From Burkholderiales bacterium UBA1834 (lineage in GTDB: Bacteria; Pseudomonadota; Gammaproteobacteria; Burkholderiales; Burkholderiaceae_C): a stretch of 60,666 nucleotides of DNA. The notes below the pieces were generated by a model that ran no database searches, had not been told where the DNA came from, and saw only the letters and a program-made list of their open reading frames with translations. The stretch is taken from the NCBI GenBank assembly GCA_002339015.1, contig DDJC01000001.1, positions 1 to 60,666 of the forward strand, written 5' to 3'. Below are positions 15,921 to 24,902 of the stretch, one piece after another; the first letter of the stretch is position 1; each line of letters begins with the position of its first letter. The position numbers were made by a program, and so were the translations under genes.

Positions 15921-17467
15921 AGCTCAAGGACAAGTTCCGGCGCTGGTCGCTCAGCCCGACGGCGCGCATCAGCCTGGGGCTGGTGTCGCTGCTGGTGGGC
16001 CTGCTGATGGTGCTGGACCTGGTGCTCAAGCTGCTGCCCGATCACCGCACCATGACGCAGACCGTGCGCGAGCAAGTGGCCGTGCACCTGGCCCTGCAGG
16101 TCAAGCGCATGCTGCGCGAACCGCAATCCCTGCCGTTGATCCAGCCCATGTTCACGGACCTGGTCGAGCATTCGCCGGACGTGCAGACCGTGGCCATCCG
16201 CCGGGAGGATGGCACCCTTGTCGTGGCCACGCCCCAGCATGAGCAACGATGGCAGGCGCCCTCCATGGGCTTGTCAACCATCACCAGCGTGGTCGTGCCG
16301 CTCAACACCCACAGCGGCCGCTGGGGTCAGCTCGAGGTCGGCTTCGATTCACCCTGGCCCAAGACGGCCACCGGCTGGCTGATGCAGCCCACGGTGCAGC
16401 TGGTGGCCACCCTGAGCACTGTCAGCTTCATCGCCTTCTACCTGTACCTGCGGCGGGTGCTGCAGCACCTGGACCCCTCCAAAGCCATTCCCGAGCGCGT
16501 GCGCGTGGCCTTCGACACCTTGACGGAAGGCCTGCTGGTGCTCGATCTGGATGGTCAGATCCTGCTGGCCAACTCGGCCTTCCGCAGCTTCCACCCACAG
16601 GCCAGTGCCGTGCTGCTGGGGCGTTCCATCGACCAGATGGAATGGCTGATCCAGGGCCTGCGCGACGAATCTGACATCCCGCCCTGGAAGCGCGTGCTCA
16701 ACATGAGCGAGCCCATCCTGGGCGTGCATGTGGACCTGACCGATACCAGCGGCGAGCCGCGCCGGGCCCTGCTCAACTGCGCCGCCATCCGTGACGCCAC
16801 CGGCAATGCACGCGGCTGCCTGGTCACCCTGGACGACATCACCGCGCTGGACCGCGCCAATGCCAAGCTGCGTGCCGCCCTGGCCGAGCTGGAAACCTCA
16901 CGCGACCAGATCCAGAAGCAGAACGAAGAGTTGACGATGCTGGCCAACTGCGATCCGATGACGGGTTGCTTCAACCGGCGTGCCTTCTTTGCGCGTGCGG
17001 AAGGGCTGATGGCACATGCGCAGTCCAGCGCTGAACCGCTGACTTGCCTGATGACCGACATCGACAAGTTCAAGAACTTCAACGACACCTATGGCCACGC
17101 CGTGGGTGACCTGGTGATCCAGCAGGTCTCGCGCCTGCTCAAGCGGGCGATGCGCCCTCAGGATGTCCTGTGCCGTTTCGGAGGCGAGGAGTTCTGCGTG
17201 CTGCTGCCGGGCTTGAACCTGGAGCAGGCGGCCGACGTGGCCGAGGCCATCCGCTATGCCATCGAGATGGAGGCCGGCTCCTCCATCGACACCGTGCCCA
17301 ACCTGCGCATCACCTCCAGCTTCGGCGTGTCGCAGCTCGGCTTGGGCGATACCCAGAATCTGCTGCAGCTCATCGAGCGCGCCGACCAGGGCCTTTATGC
17401 CGCCAAGGAAGCCGGCCGCAACCAGGTGCAGTCACTGGACTGGAAGGTGCTGCACAGCATGGCCTGA
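15917..17467 (+). CDS. Membrane diguanylate cyclase (periplasmic sensor, PAS, GGDEF)
   Basis: Makes cyclic di-GMP from two GTP. The 516-aa protein has a membrane segment at about 18-40, a periplasmic sensing domain (41-155), a second membrane segment (157-178), a PAS-like domain (about 190-310), a short coiled coil, and a GGDEF domain. The active site is GGEEF at 422-426. An inhibitory I-site, RPQD, lies exactly five residues upstream, so product feedback is expected. The ATG overlaps the preceding remnant's stop codon (ATGA), placing it in the export locus. There it could tie surface-protein export to the c-di-GMP lifestyle switch (inference). It converges on ureD. Confidence 0.95.
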   Translation: MKLKDKFRRWSLSPTARISLGLVSLLVGLLMVLDLVLKLLPDHRTMTQTVREQVAVHLALQVKRMLREPQSLPLIQPMFTDLVEHSPDVQTVAIRREDGTLVVATPQHEQRWQAPSMGLSTITSVVVPLNTHSGRWGQLEVGFDSPWPKTATGWLMQPTVQLVATLSTVSFIAFYLYLRRVLQHLDPSKAIPERVRVAFDTLTEGLLVLDLDGQILLANSAFRSFHPQASAVLLGRSIDQMEWLIQGLRDESDIPPWKRVLNMSEPILGVHVDLTDTSGEPRRALLNCAAIRDATGNARGCLVTLDDITALDRANAKLRAALAELETSRDQIQKQNEELTMLANCDPMTGCFNRRAFFARAEGLMAHAQSSAEPLTCLMTDIDKFKNFNDTYGHAVGDLVIQQVSRLLKRAMRPQDVLCRFGGEEFCVLLPGLNLEQAADVAEAIRYAIEMEAGSSIDTVPNLRITSSFGVSQLGLGDTQNLLQLIERADQGLYAAKEAGRNQVQSLDWKVLHSMA

Positions 17468-17494
17468 GCCGACTGCGGGCGGGTGGCTGGCCTG

Positions 17495-18349
17495 TCAGGT
17501 GCGCCAGATGCGGGGTGTGGCGGGCGACAGGTCCCAGGCCAGTGGCCGCCATGCGGTCCAGATGCCTGAGAGCAGCCGCATCAGCGGTTCGACCCGATCG
17601 GCCAGCACGCGCACCACCACCACGGGCTCATGCGGGCTGGTGGCACCAGCGCGCACCGTGCCCAATGACGGATCGATGCCGTCGATCAGGGCGCGCGCGC
17701 TGTCCAGCAAGGCCTCGCGCCGCTCACGCGACAATGCCTGCCCCGCCGCGAACCACAGTGTCCCCATCACCCGATGACCCGCCCAGCCCAGTGGGCTGTC
17801 CAGCAGCAGGCGGTCGGTGGTGCGCACTGTGCCCTGTTCCAGCCACACGCCGGGCAGCTCGATGCGCTGGGTGTAGAAGCCTGTGCCGCCTGGGTCGTTG
17901 TCGAAGGCCTCGCCGGCTGCGGGCAGCCCCAGGGCCAGCACGTCCCAGCCCATCATCTCTGCGCCTGGGGCCAGTTCGAAGCGCATCTCGTTGCGCGCGC
18001 GGCAAGTCCGGTAGGCGATGGTTTCCAACGGCAGCCACTCCAGGCGGGCGCCGTCGGCCACGCGAGCCGTCACCAATTGCAGTGCCTCGGGGCCGGCGCT
18101 CTTGTAGAAACGCGTGGCGCCCGGGGTGGTGATCAGGGCATGGCTGCCGGCCTCCAGCGTGGCCCGCACATCGAGCACGTCGCCGCCAACGATGCCGCCG
18201 GGCGGGTGCACCAGCACGTGGTGGCAGATGCCCGGGCCTTCCGGATACAGCCGTTGCAGCACACGCAAGGGGCCGTCGTGGCGGTCGTGGGCGATGGTGC
18301 GTTCGCCGTCTCGGCGGTAATCCAGGGTCAGGTGGCCGTGCCAGCTCAT
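17495..18349 (-). CDS. ureD: Urease accessory protein UreD (isolated)
   Basis: UreD/UreH is the scaffold that helps UreF and UreG insert nickel into urease in the cytoplasm. The 284-aa protein shows family landmarks LRVLQRLYPEGPGICHHVLVHPPGG, GGDVLD, ITTPGATRFYKS, and LEWLPLETIAY. Normally ureD opens a ureDABCEFG operon. Here the DNA downstream holds the convergent diguanylate cyclase and upstream lies a divergent Rieske gene, so no urease subunit or other accessory gene is in reach. The start at 18349 has only a weak Shine-Dalgarno. The protein looks intact, so urease genes may lie elsewhere in the genome. Confidence 0.92.
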   Translation of the reverse strand: MSWHGHLTLDYRRDGERTIAHDRHDGPLRVLQRLYPEGPGICHHVLVHPPGGIVGGDVLDVRATLEAGSHALITTPGATRFYKSAGPEALQLVTARVADGARLEWLPLETIAYRTCRARNEMRFELAPGAEMMGWDVLALGLPAAGEAFDNDPGGTGFYTQRIELPGVWLEQGTVRTTDRLLLDSPLGWAGHRVMGTLWFAAGQALSRERREALLDSARALIDGIDPSLGTVRAGATSPHEPVVVVRVLADRVEPLMRLLSGIWTAWRPLAWDLSPATPRIWRT

Positions 18350-18632
18350 CGGGGCCTAGGCGTCGGTTGGACGCGTGTGTGGTGGAACTGCAGGGCGTCA
18401 GTGTAAAGGTGAGCTGGACGTGGGCTGACGGTGGCGCGTGCCCCAGCATGGTGCTCCGACATGGCGTTCACGGTCTGGACAGCCGGCACGAAGCTTGCGA
18501 CAATGCCGCTGCGGAGTAGAAGCGTTCAAGCAGCCCCCAGCCATCCATTGGTCGGCAGGGCCCGGCCAGGAAATTGCTCCCTCGTGTTCAACCGCGGCGC
18601 CACCCCACGGCGCTTCAACGAGGAGCCTGCTC

Positions 18633-19769
18633 ATGCTCACCACCCAACAGCCCATCTTCCGGCGTTTCTGGCACGCCGTGATGCCCTTGAGCCATCTGGC
18701 CGAGGGCCCCCAGCCCTTCACCCTGCTCGGCGAGAACATCGTCTTGTTCCTGGACGAGCAAGGCCAGCCCGCCGCCCTCAGGGACCGCTGCTGCCACCGC
18801 ACGGCCAAGCTCTCCAAGGGCTGGTGCAATAACGGCCGCATCCAGTGCGGCTACCACGGCTGGGTCTATGACCGCACGGGCCGCGTCGTCGAGATCCCCC
18901 AGTACGAAGAAGGCCGCCGCATCCTGCCGGACTTCAAGACCACCGCCTACCACTGCGTGGCCCGCTACGGCTACGCCTGGGTGGCGCTGGAGGATCCCGT
19001 CAGCGAGATCCCTGAGATCCCAGAGTTCGAGGCGCCTGGCTGGCGCACCATCTTCCAGTTCTACGAGCGCTGGGACACCAGCCCGCTGCGCGCGCTGGAG
19101 AACTCTTTTGACAACTCGCACTTCAGCTTCGTGCACCGCGCCACCTTCGGCGTGGCCGCCCAGCCCAAGCCCAGCAAGTACGAGCTGGTCGAGAACGACA
19201 CCGGCTTCTACGCCGAAACCGTGATCGACGCGGCCAACCCGCCCCAGTACCAGCGCGTCAGCGGCGTGACAGACCCGATCACCACGCGGCACATGCGCAA
19301 CGCCTACTTCCAGCCCTTCTCGCGCCGGCTGGACATCGAGTACCCCGGCGGTGTGCGTCACATCATCATCAACTGCTTCACGCCGATCGACGACGGCGCG
19401 ATCCAGCTGTGCCAATGGCTCTTCCGCAACGACACGGAAGAAGACTGCCCGGCCCAACTGTTGATCGACTTCGACGAGGTGATCACGCGCGAGGACAAGG
19501 ACATCCTCGAATCCACCGACCCGGACGCGCTGGTGGACGTGCGCCGGCGCGGCATCGAGTTCTCGATGGACAGCGACCGTCCTGGCATGCTGATCCGCAA
19601 GAAGCTGATGGCCCTGCTGACGCAGCACGGCGAGGCCGAGGTGCACCGCGGCCTGCCCGGCGTGAAGATCATGCTGAGCCGTGATGGCGCCGTCCACACC
19701 GGTTGCGGGGCAGCCTGTGACGGCGGCCCAACGCTCACCTCAGCAGGCGCGGCAGCCGAAGCAGCCTGA
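18633..19769 (+). CDS. Rieske non-haem iron oxygenase, alpha subunit type
   Basis: Oxygenase of 378 aa. The Rieske [2Fe-2S] ligands are Cys53-x-His55 and Cys72-x2-His75 (RCCHRTAKLS to QCGYHGW). The mononuclear iron site is the D-x2-H-x4-H in FDNSHFSFVH, with DKDILESTDPD further on likely giving the third ligand. The start at 18633 is set by AGGAG 7 bases upstream; the frame opens earlier at 18438. No ferredoxin or reductase gene is adjacent, so electrons come from elsewhere. The substrate is unknown. The sequence looks more like standalone demethylase or ring-oxygenase members than benzoate-type dioxygenases. Confidence 0.9.
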   Translation: MLTTQQPIFRRFWHAVMPLSHLAEGPQPFTLLGENIVLFLDEQGQPAALRDRCCHRTAKLSKGWCNNGRIQCGYHGWVYDRTGRVVEIPQYEEGRRILPDFKTTAYHCVARYGYAWVALEDPVSEIPEIPEFEAPGWRTIFQFYERWDTSPLRALENSFDNSHFSFVHRATFGVAAQPKPSKYELVENDTGFYAETVIDAANPPQYQRVSGVTDPITTRHMRNAYFQPFSRRLDIEYPGGVRHIIINCFTPIDDGAIQLCQWLFRNDTEEDCPAQLLIDFDEVITREDKDILESTDPDALVDVRRRGIEFSMDSDRPGMLIRKKLMALLTQHGEAEVHRGLPGVKIMLSRDGAVHTGCGAACDGGPTLTSAGAAAEAA

Positions 19770-19780
19770 GCGGGATTTTT

Positions 19781-19800
19781 GCCCGATTTACCGGGCGTTT
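19781..19800 (+). terminator. Weak hairpin after Rieske gene
   Basis: A 5-bp inverted repeat (GCCCG at 19781-19785, CGGGC at 19792-19796) follows a T run and precedes GTTT, 12 bases past the Rieske gene. The stem is short, so termination is only possible. Confidence 0.3.
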
Positions 19801-19870
19801 CCGCGCTTGCGCCCAGGGCGCAGTCTGCATACTGTGCCTCCATGGCAAGCACCTTCGGGCTCGGTGAGAG

Positions 19871-22303
19871 ATGAGCGCGTCTGGCGGGCAGGGCGGCGGC
19901 CCTGCAATGGACGACGACATCACGCGCGTGATCGGCACGCCGCGTGTGCCGGAGCCTGTGCCTGAAGACGATCCCGAGAAAACGGTGGTCAAGGCTGCGA
20001 CGGTGCCACGCCCGTCGTCGCCATCACAGCAAGCGGCAGCACGCACCGTACCCGTGCCGCCTCCGGCAGCCCTGCGCCCCTTCAAGCCCAAGACCGGCAC
20101 GGCCCTGGCCCTGCCGCCGGGCTTTCGCCTGCATGAGTACCGCATCGACCGCGTGCTGGGGCAGGGCGGCTTCGGCATCACCTACCTGGCCACCGACGTC
20201 AACCTCAACACCAAGGTCGCCATCAAGGAATACCTGCCCGAGGACATCGCCTTCCGCACCTCGGGGCAGACGGTGTCGGCGCATTCCTCGCGCTTTCGCG
20301 ACCGCTACCGCAGCGGGCTGGACAGCTTCCTGGTCGAAGGCCGCACGCTGGCCACCTTTCGCCACCCCAACATCGTGCGCGTGGCGCGCTTCTTCGAGGC
20401 GCACCAGACCGCGTACATGGTGCTGGAGTACGAGCGCGGCAGCCCCTTCAAGACCTGGTGGCCCGAGCACGCCCAGATCGGCGAGAAGGAACTGATGGGC
20501 CTGATCCAGCCCCTGCTGGATGGCCTGTCGGTGGTGCACGGCATGGGCTTCCTGCACCGCGATATCAAGCCCGACAACATCCAGGTGCGCCGCCGTGACG
20601 GCAGCCTGGTGCTGCTGGATTTCGGCTCGGCACGCCAGGCCGTGAGCACCGGCACGCAGGACGATGTGGCCGTGACCCCCGGCTACGCGCCCATCGAACA
20701 ATACGAGGATGGCGACCAGGGCCCCTGGACCGACATCTACGCCATGGGCGCTACGCTTTACTGGACGGTGACCGGCAAGAAGCCGCCCGATGCCATGGAC
20801 CGTGCCATGGCCGTAGGCCGTGGTGGTGCCGACCCGCTGGAGGCGGCCACCGTCGCTGCGAAGGGCCGCTACAGCGAATCCTTCCTCAAGGCCATCGACT
20901 GGGCCCTGGCCCTGAACGCGGCTGAGCGTCCGCAGGACATTGCCCAGTGGCGCATCGCCCTGTTCGCCTCGCACGCCGCCAGCCTGGGCCTCCAGGAGGC
21001 CTTGCGTGCCGATGATGCAGCCGACCCGGCAGAGCACACCTCGCACCATCACCTGGCCTTGCGCTCGGCGCCGCGCCGGATCGCGTTCGGCCTGTGGCGC
21101 TGGGCGCGCCGCGTGGTGCGCCCAGGCTCCTGGCCCATGGCGGTCAAGATGTCGCTGGCGATGGTGCTGGCCGCCTTGCTCCCCATGCTGATCACGGGTT
21201 ACTACAACCTGCAGGGCAGCCTCACGGCCGTCTCCGATGGCGAACTGCGCAACCTGCAGCAACTGGCCCGCAGCACGGCCGGGCGTGTTTCGCAACTGAT
21301 CGGCGACAGCCAGAACCTGGCGCGCACCCTGGGCACGGACGAAGCCTTCGTGCAGTTCCTGGCCCATCCTGACGAGGCTGCCGCCGAGACCATGCGCAAC
21401 AAGCTCGAGCGCCTGGTCAAGTCCAACCCCGACATCGGTCTGATGATGCTGATGGACACCAGGGGCACCGCGATCGTCTCCAGCGATCCCAAGGTCACGG
21501 GCAAGAACTTTGCCTTTCGGGAGTATTTCCGAGAGGCGATGAAGGGGCACCCTCACATCACCGGCATCGTCGTGGGCGCGGCCACCGGCGCGGCGGGCAT
21601 GTTCTATGCCCATCCCGTGTTCGGGCCGGATTACGAGGTGATCGGCGCCGTCGTGCTGCGCATCCGCTCGGCGTCCTTCGACGGCATTCTGGAGCAGGTG
21701 GGGCAGGGCGCACCGCTCACGCCCTTCATGGTCGACGGCGATGGCGTCGTCATCTACCATCCGGACGCACAGGTGCTTTTCAGCAGCCTGACGACGCTGC
21801 CTGCGCCCACGCTTGACAAGATTCGGGCCGACCAGCGTTTCAAACGCGACACCGTGGCCTCCCTGAACATGCCGGATCTGGCGCGAGCCATGGTAGGTGC
21901 CAAGGAGCAAGGGCACGTCACCTACCAATCCCCCATCAGTGGCACCGAAGAGATCGCAGGTTTTTCACCCGTGGTGGGACACGATTGGGTGGTCGGCGTG
22001 GCCGAGCCTCGTTCGGCCTTCGAGGCCCCTCTGAACAAGCTCTTCACGCAACTGCTGTGGAGCGTGCTGCTGATCGGCCTGCTGTTCACGGGTCTGGCCC
22101 TGATGTTCGCGCGCAGCATCGTGCGCCCCATCAAGGCACTGACCGGGGCGGCCGATGCCCTCAAGCGCGGCGACTATGCCGGCGCCAGCCTGCAGGTGCG
22201 CACCCGGGATGAGATCGGGCAGTTGGCGCGCACCTTCAACGTGCTGATCGATGTGCTGCGCCAGCGTGAGCGCGAGCGGGGACAGAACCAGCGTTCATCC
22301 TGA
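19871..22303 (+). CDS. Ser/Thr protein kinase with transmembrane Cache and HAMP domains
   Basis: Protein of 810 aa with kinase first and sensor second. After a Pro-rich leader with Thr motifs (DDDITRV, DPEKTVV) that could be FHA-type phospho-sites, the Hanks kinase spans about 90-380. It shows the P-loop GQGGFG, Lys119 in AIKEY, catalytic Asp231 in HRDIKPDN and Asp250 in DFGSA. A membrane segment at about 422-445 leads to a large periplasmic Cache-like domain, a second membrane segment (about 727-750) and a HAMP domain that ends the protein. All catalytic residues are present. The absence of any output domain after HAMP is odd. No phosphatase or FHA gene is adjacent. Confidence 0.9.
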   Translation: MSASGGQGGGPAMDDDITRVIGTPRVPEPVPEDDPEKTVVKAATVPRPSSPSQQAAARTVPVPPPAALRPFKPKTGTALALPPGFRLHEYRIDRVLGQGGFGITYLATDVNLNTKVAIKEYLPEDIAFRTSGQTVSAHSSRFRDRYRSGLDSFLVEGRTLATFRHPNIVRVARFFEAHQTAYMVLEYERGSPFKTWWPEHAQIGEKELMGLIQPLLDGLSVVHGMGFLHRDIKPDNIQVRRRDGSLVLLDFGSARQAVSTGTQDDVAVTPGYAPIEQYEDGDQGPWTDIYAMGATLYWTVTGKKPPDAMDRAMAVGRGGADPLEAATVAAKGRYSESFLKAIDWALALNAAERPQDIAQWRIALFASHAASLGLQEALRADDAADPAEHTSHHHLALRSAPRRIAFGLWRWARRVVRPGSWPMAVKMSLAMVLAALLPMLITGYYNLQGSLTAVSDGELRNLQQLARSTAGRVSQLIGDSQNLARTLGTDEAFVQFLAHPDEAAAETMRNKLERLVKSNPDIGLMMLMDTRGTAIVSSDPKVTGKNFAFREYFREAMKGHPHITGIVVGAATGAAGMFYAHPVFGPDYEVIGAVVLRIRSASFDGILEQVGQGAPLTPFMVDGDGVVIYHPDAQVLFSSLTTLPAPTLDKIRADQRFKRDTVASLNMPDLARAMVGAKEQGHVTYQSPISGTEEIAGFSPVVGHDWVVGVAEPRSAFEAPLNKLFTQLLWSVLLIGLLFTGLALMFARSIVRPIKALTGAADALKRGDYAGASLQVRTRDEIGQLARTFNVLIDVLRQRERERGQNQRSS

Positions 22304-22357
22304 CACCACGGGGGCCATTGGGGCTGCCGTTCAGGGCGGGCGTCACGGCCAGTGTCG

Positions 22358-22924
22358 TCACGGGTCCTCGTTGGGCCGCGGCGCGGGCAGGCATCGCACG
22401 GCGTCGCCTGTCTTCAGCCACCCGCCTTGCAACACACGCGCATTGAGCCCGCCGTGGCCGCGCATCGCGTTGTAGCCGCCCGGGCCCAGCAGCGCTTCCA
22501 TGCGGGAGCATGGATCACAGGGCCCGGTGATCTCCAGCATCACTTCAACCCCCAGGTGCAGCACCATGGGCTCGTCCTGGAAGAGCGCACGCGCGGCCAG
22601 CAGGTTCAGGCCCGAGATCACCAGGTTGCGGCGCAGCAGGGCCGGGTCCACGGCAGGCAAGCCCGCGAACGCCGCAATCACGGGCAGGTGCTCTGCCTGG
22701 ATCAGAGTGACCTGGCGTTTGCCCCCGCCGCTGCGCGAGGGTGTCCGCGCGGCCATGTGGTCACCTTGCAGCCCTCTGCCCATCAAGGCCTCGGTGGATG
22801 TGACGGTCACAGCCGGCTCACGCCTGGCCGGGCGCAGGTGGATCGCTTCCAGGCGTCCTGCGCGCGGGAACTGCTGCACCAGCCAGTGCAGATCATGAAG
22901 AGCGCCGGGTGTCGGTCTGACCAT
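22358..22924 (-). CDS. MOSC domain protein
   Basis: MOSC-domain protein of 188 aa, related to the C-terminal domain of molybdenum cofactor sulfurases and to YiiM. It may handle persulfide sulfur or detoxify N-hydroxylated compounds as a Moco enzyme. Diagnostic stretches are GLQGDHMAARTPSRSGGGKRQ, LRRNLVISGLNLLA, and GPCDPCSRMEALLGPGGYNA with the conserved cysteine, then GHGGLNARVLQGG. The ATG at 22924 is chosen over an upstream TTG. It is divergent from the DUF1415 gene. The partner reductase is not in the window. Confidence 0.88.
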   Translation of the reverse strand: MVRPTPGALHDLHWLVQQFPRAGRLEAIHLRPARREPAVTVTSTEALMGRGLQGDHMAARTPSRSGGGKRQVTLIQAEHLPVIAAFAGLPAVDPALLRRNLVISGLNLLAARALFQDEPMVLHLGVEVMLEITGPCDPCSRMEALLGPGGYNAMRGHGGLNARVLQGGWLKTGDAVRCLPAPRPNEDP

Positions 22925-23019
22925 CAAGCGACCATCCTGTGAAGTTTGAAGAAGAATCCGCTGACCGCGGCAATCGCGGCGCTGGGGGCGATGTTGTCCC
23001 TGGCGGCGACAATGATGTC

Positions 23020-23568
23020 ATGAGCTCCACCCCAGATCCCGTCATCGAGCAGACCCGCGACTGGCTGGTTCGCGCCGTCATCGGCCTGAACCTGTGCCCC
23101 TTCGCCAAGGCCGTGCATGTCAAGCAGCAGATCCGCTACGTCGTGACCGATGCCGCCACCCCCGAGGCACTGGCCGATGTCCTGCGGGATGAGTTGACCC
23201 TGCTGCGCGATGCCGATCCGGCGCAGATCGACACCACCTTGCTGATCCATCCTCAGGTCCTGGCCGATTTCCTGGACTACAACGATTTCCTGGACGTGGC
23301 CGACGACCTGGTGCAGGACATGGACCTGGACGGCGTGCTTCAGGTGGCCAGCTTCCACCCGGACTACCAGTTCGCCGACAGCGAGCCGGAGGACATCGAG
23401 AATTACAGCAACCGCTCGCCTTATCCCACCTTGCACCTGCTGCGCGAGAGCAGCATTGACCGCGCGGTGGAGGCCTTCCCGGAGGCCGAGGGCATCTACG
23501 AGACCAACATGGAAACCTTGCGGCGCCTGGGCCATGCTGGCTGGCGCAAGCTGTTCGAAGGGGCTTGA
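23020..23568 (+). CDS. DUF1415 family protein
   Basis: Conserved cytoplasmic protein of 182 aa belonging to DUF1415, with no established biochemical role. The family start TRDWLVRAVIGLNLCPFAK with its invariant Cys, the central ASFHPDYQFAD, and NRSPYPTLHLLRE are all present. The frame opens at a GTG (22939), but the ATG at 23020 places the conserved N-terminus correctly. It converges on yceH with only 6 bases between the genes. Confidence 0.88.
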   Translation: MSSTPDPVIEQTRDWLVRAVIGLNLCPFAKAVHVKQQIRYVVTDAATPEALADVLRDELTLLRDADPAQIDTTLLIHPQVLADFLDYNDFLDVADDLVQDMDLDGVLQVASFHPDYQFADSEPEDIENYSNRSPYPTLHLLRESSIDRAVEAFPEAEGIYETNMETLRRLGHAGWRKLFEGA

Positions 23569-23574
23569 GACGCT

Positions 23575-24255
23575 TCAGGCCTGATCGTTGTCCTGAAGGC
23601 CCAGTTCCTGGCGCAGACGATCGACCAGCGCCCGCAAGGTGGCCAGTTCTTCGGCCTGGCGCCGCTGTTCGGCCTTCAAGGCGGCCAGTTCGTCGGCCCA
23701 AGCTGGCGGAGCGCTGTCAGTGGCTGCCGAGTTGGCGTGTGCGGTGCCGGCGGGGATGGTCACGTCGCCGCACAGCAGGTGCGCCCAGCGCGGCTCACGC
23801 TCACCCGGGCCGCGCGGCAGGCGTACCACGCGGGGAGGGGCCTTGGAGGCCAGTTCGTCCAGAAAACCGTCGACGGACGAGAGATCCGCGAAACGGTGCA
23901 GCCGCTCTGTGTGCAGCCGCAACTCCGCCGAGGTCTGTGGCCCGCGCAGCATCAGCATGGTCAACAGCGCCACCGACTGGCTGGGCACGCCCAGGCCGCG
24001 GGCCGCATTGTGCTCGAAGCGCACCACGCGGCTTGCGCTGACCTCGTTGACCAGGCTCAGCTCTTTCAGGCCATTGACGCCCTGCAGCACCTCGGCTTCG
24101 CTGAGCTGCATCACAGGCTCGCGCGCCGTCTTCTGGTTGCAGCCCAGTGTGAGGGCGTTGAGCGACAACGGGTAGCTGTCCGGCACGGTGTGCTGTTTCT
24201 CTACCAGGACGGCCAGCACACGGGCCTCGGTGGGGGTGAGCGTTCGGGCAGTCAA
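23575..24255 (-). CDS. yceH: YceH/DUF480 family protein
   Basis: Protein of 226 aa with two winged-helix domains as in DUF480 (YceH). Landmarks are LTPTEARVLAVLVEKQHTVPDSYPLSL, LTLGCNQKTARE, VRFEHNAA and LMLRGPQTSAELR. The C-terminal ~45 residues form an Ala/Glu/Leu-rich coiled coil, as often in this family. The winged-helix fold suggests nucleic-acid or protein binding, but the role is unknown. It converges with the DUF1415 gene. Confidence 0.9.
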   Translation of the reverse strand: MTARTLTPTEARVLAVLVEKQHTVPDSYPLSLNALTLGCNQKTAREPVMQLSEAEVLQGVNGLKELSLVNEVSASRVVRFEHNAARGLGVPSQSVALLTMLMLRGPQTSAELRLHTERLHRFADLSSVDGFLDELASKAPPRVVRLPRGPGEREPRWAHLLCGDVTIPAGTAHANSAATDSAPPAWADELAALKAEQRRQAEELATLRALVDRLRQELGLQDNDQA

Positions 24256-24325
24256 GACAGGGCTCCTGGGAGGGCGGCGTGATCGGCAGGGGCGCCGACA
24301 TTACCATGCCAGGGCCCCGCAGGCA

Positions 24326-24733
24326 TCACAACGCCAGGGTCAGGGTCGGGGCGAAGATGGCGATGGTGATGCCCAGGCCGACAGCCCACACCAACGAACG
24401 CAGGGCGCCCTGGTTGGCCAGGTAGATGGCGATGTAGACCAGGCGCGCCACGATGAAGGCGATGGCCAGCATGTCGGTGCGGCCTTGGTCCAGGCCGGCC
24501 TGCTGGGCGGCCAGCACGGCGAACACGAACAGGGGCAGGGCCTCGAAGCCATTGTGCTGGGCGGCGGCGGCGCGTGCCTTCCAGCCTTCCTGGCGGGCGG
24601 CCCAGTCACGCGGGTTGCGGTTGTCGTAGCCGCCTTCGCGGACCTTCTTGCCGGCGGTGCTGAACTTGGCCAGGCCCATGGTCAACACGGGCAGCATGGC
24701 GGCCACCAGCACGCAGGTGTTTGCAATCGTCAT
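24326..24733 (-). CDS. MAPEG family membrane protein
   Basis: Four-helix membrane protein of 135 aa. The pattern is a membrane segment at the start, then the MAPEG core REGGYDNRNPRDW and the motif AAQHNGFEALPLFVFAVL, followed by two or three further hydrophobic segments. Eukaryotic relatives are glutathione transferases or peroxidases; bacterial ones are mostly uncharacterised. The ATG at 24733 has GGAGACAACG directly upstream. A near-consensus promoter lies 37-65 bases before the start, so the gene is probably transcribed on its own. Confidence 0.9.
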   Translation of the reverse strand: MTIANTCVLVAAMLPVLTMGLAKFSTAGKKVREGGYDNRNPRDWAARQEGWKARAAAAQHNGFEALPLFVFAVLAAQQAGLDQGRTDMLAIAFIVARLVYIAIYLANQGALRSLVWAVGLGITIAIFAPTLTLAL

Positions 24734-24769
24734 CGTTGTCTCCAATGTGTGGGGTTCGAAAGCCGGGCC

Positions 24770-24798
24770 ATTCTATTTTTGACAACATCGCATGTCAA
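24770..24798 (-). promoter_or_regulatory. Near-consensus sigma70 promoter of the MAPEG gene, with inverted repeat
   Basis: On the minus strand TTGACA (24798-24793) is separated by exactly 17 bases from TAGAAT (24775-24770), 37 bases upstream of the MAPEG start. The -35 box is one arm of a perfect inverted repeat TTGACA-N8-TGTCAA (24779-24798), which could be a repressor operator or a coincidence. Confidence 0.75.
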
Positions 24799-24902
24799 AT
24801 GATGCAGGGCCGCCACACCGTGCGCATGCCTAGGGCATTGCATCGCGTGGGCAAGGATTTTACCGGCGCCCTACACTGTGTCCTTGCTTGCCAAGGTACC
24901 CC

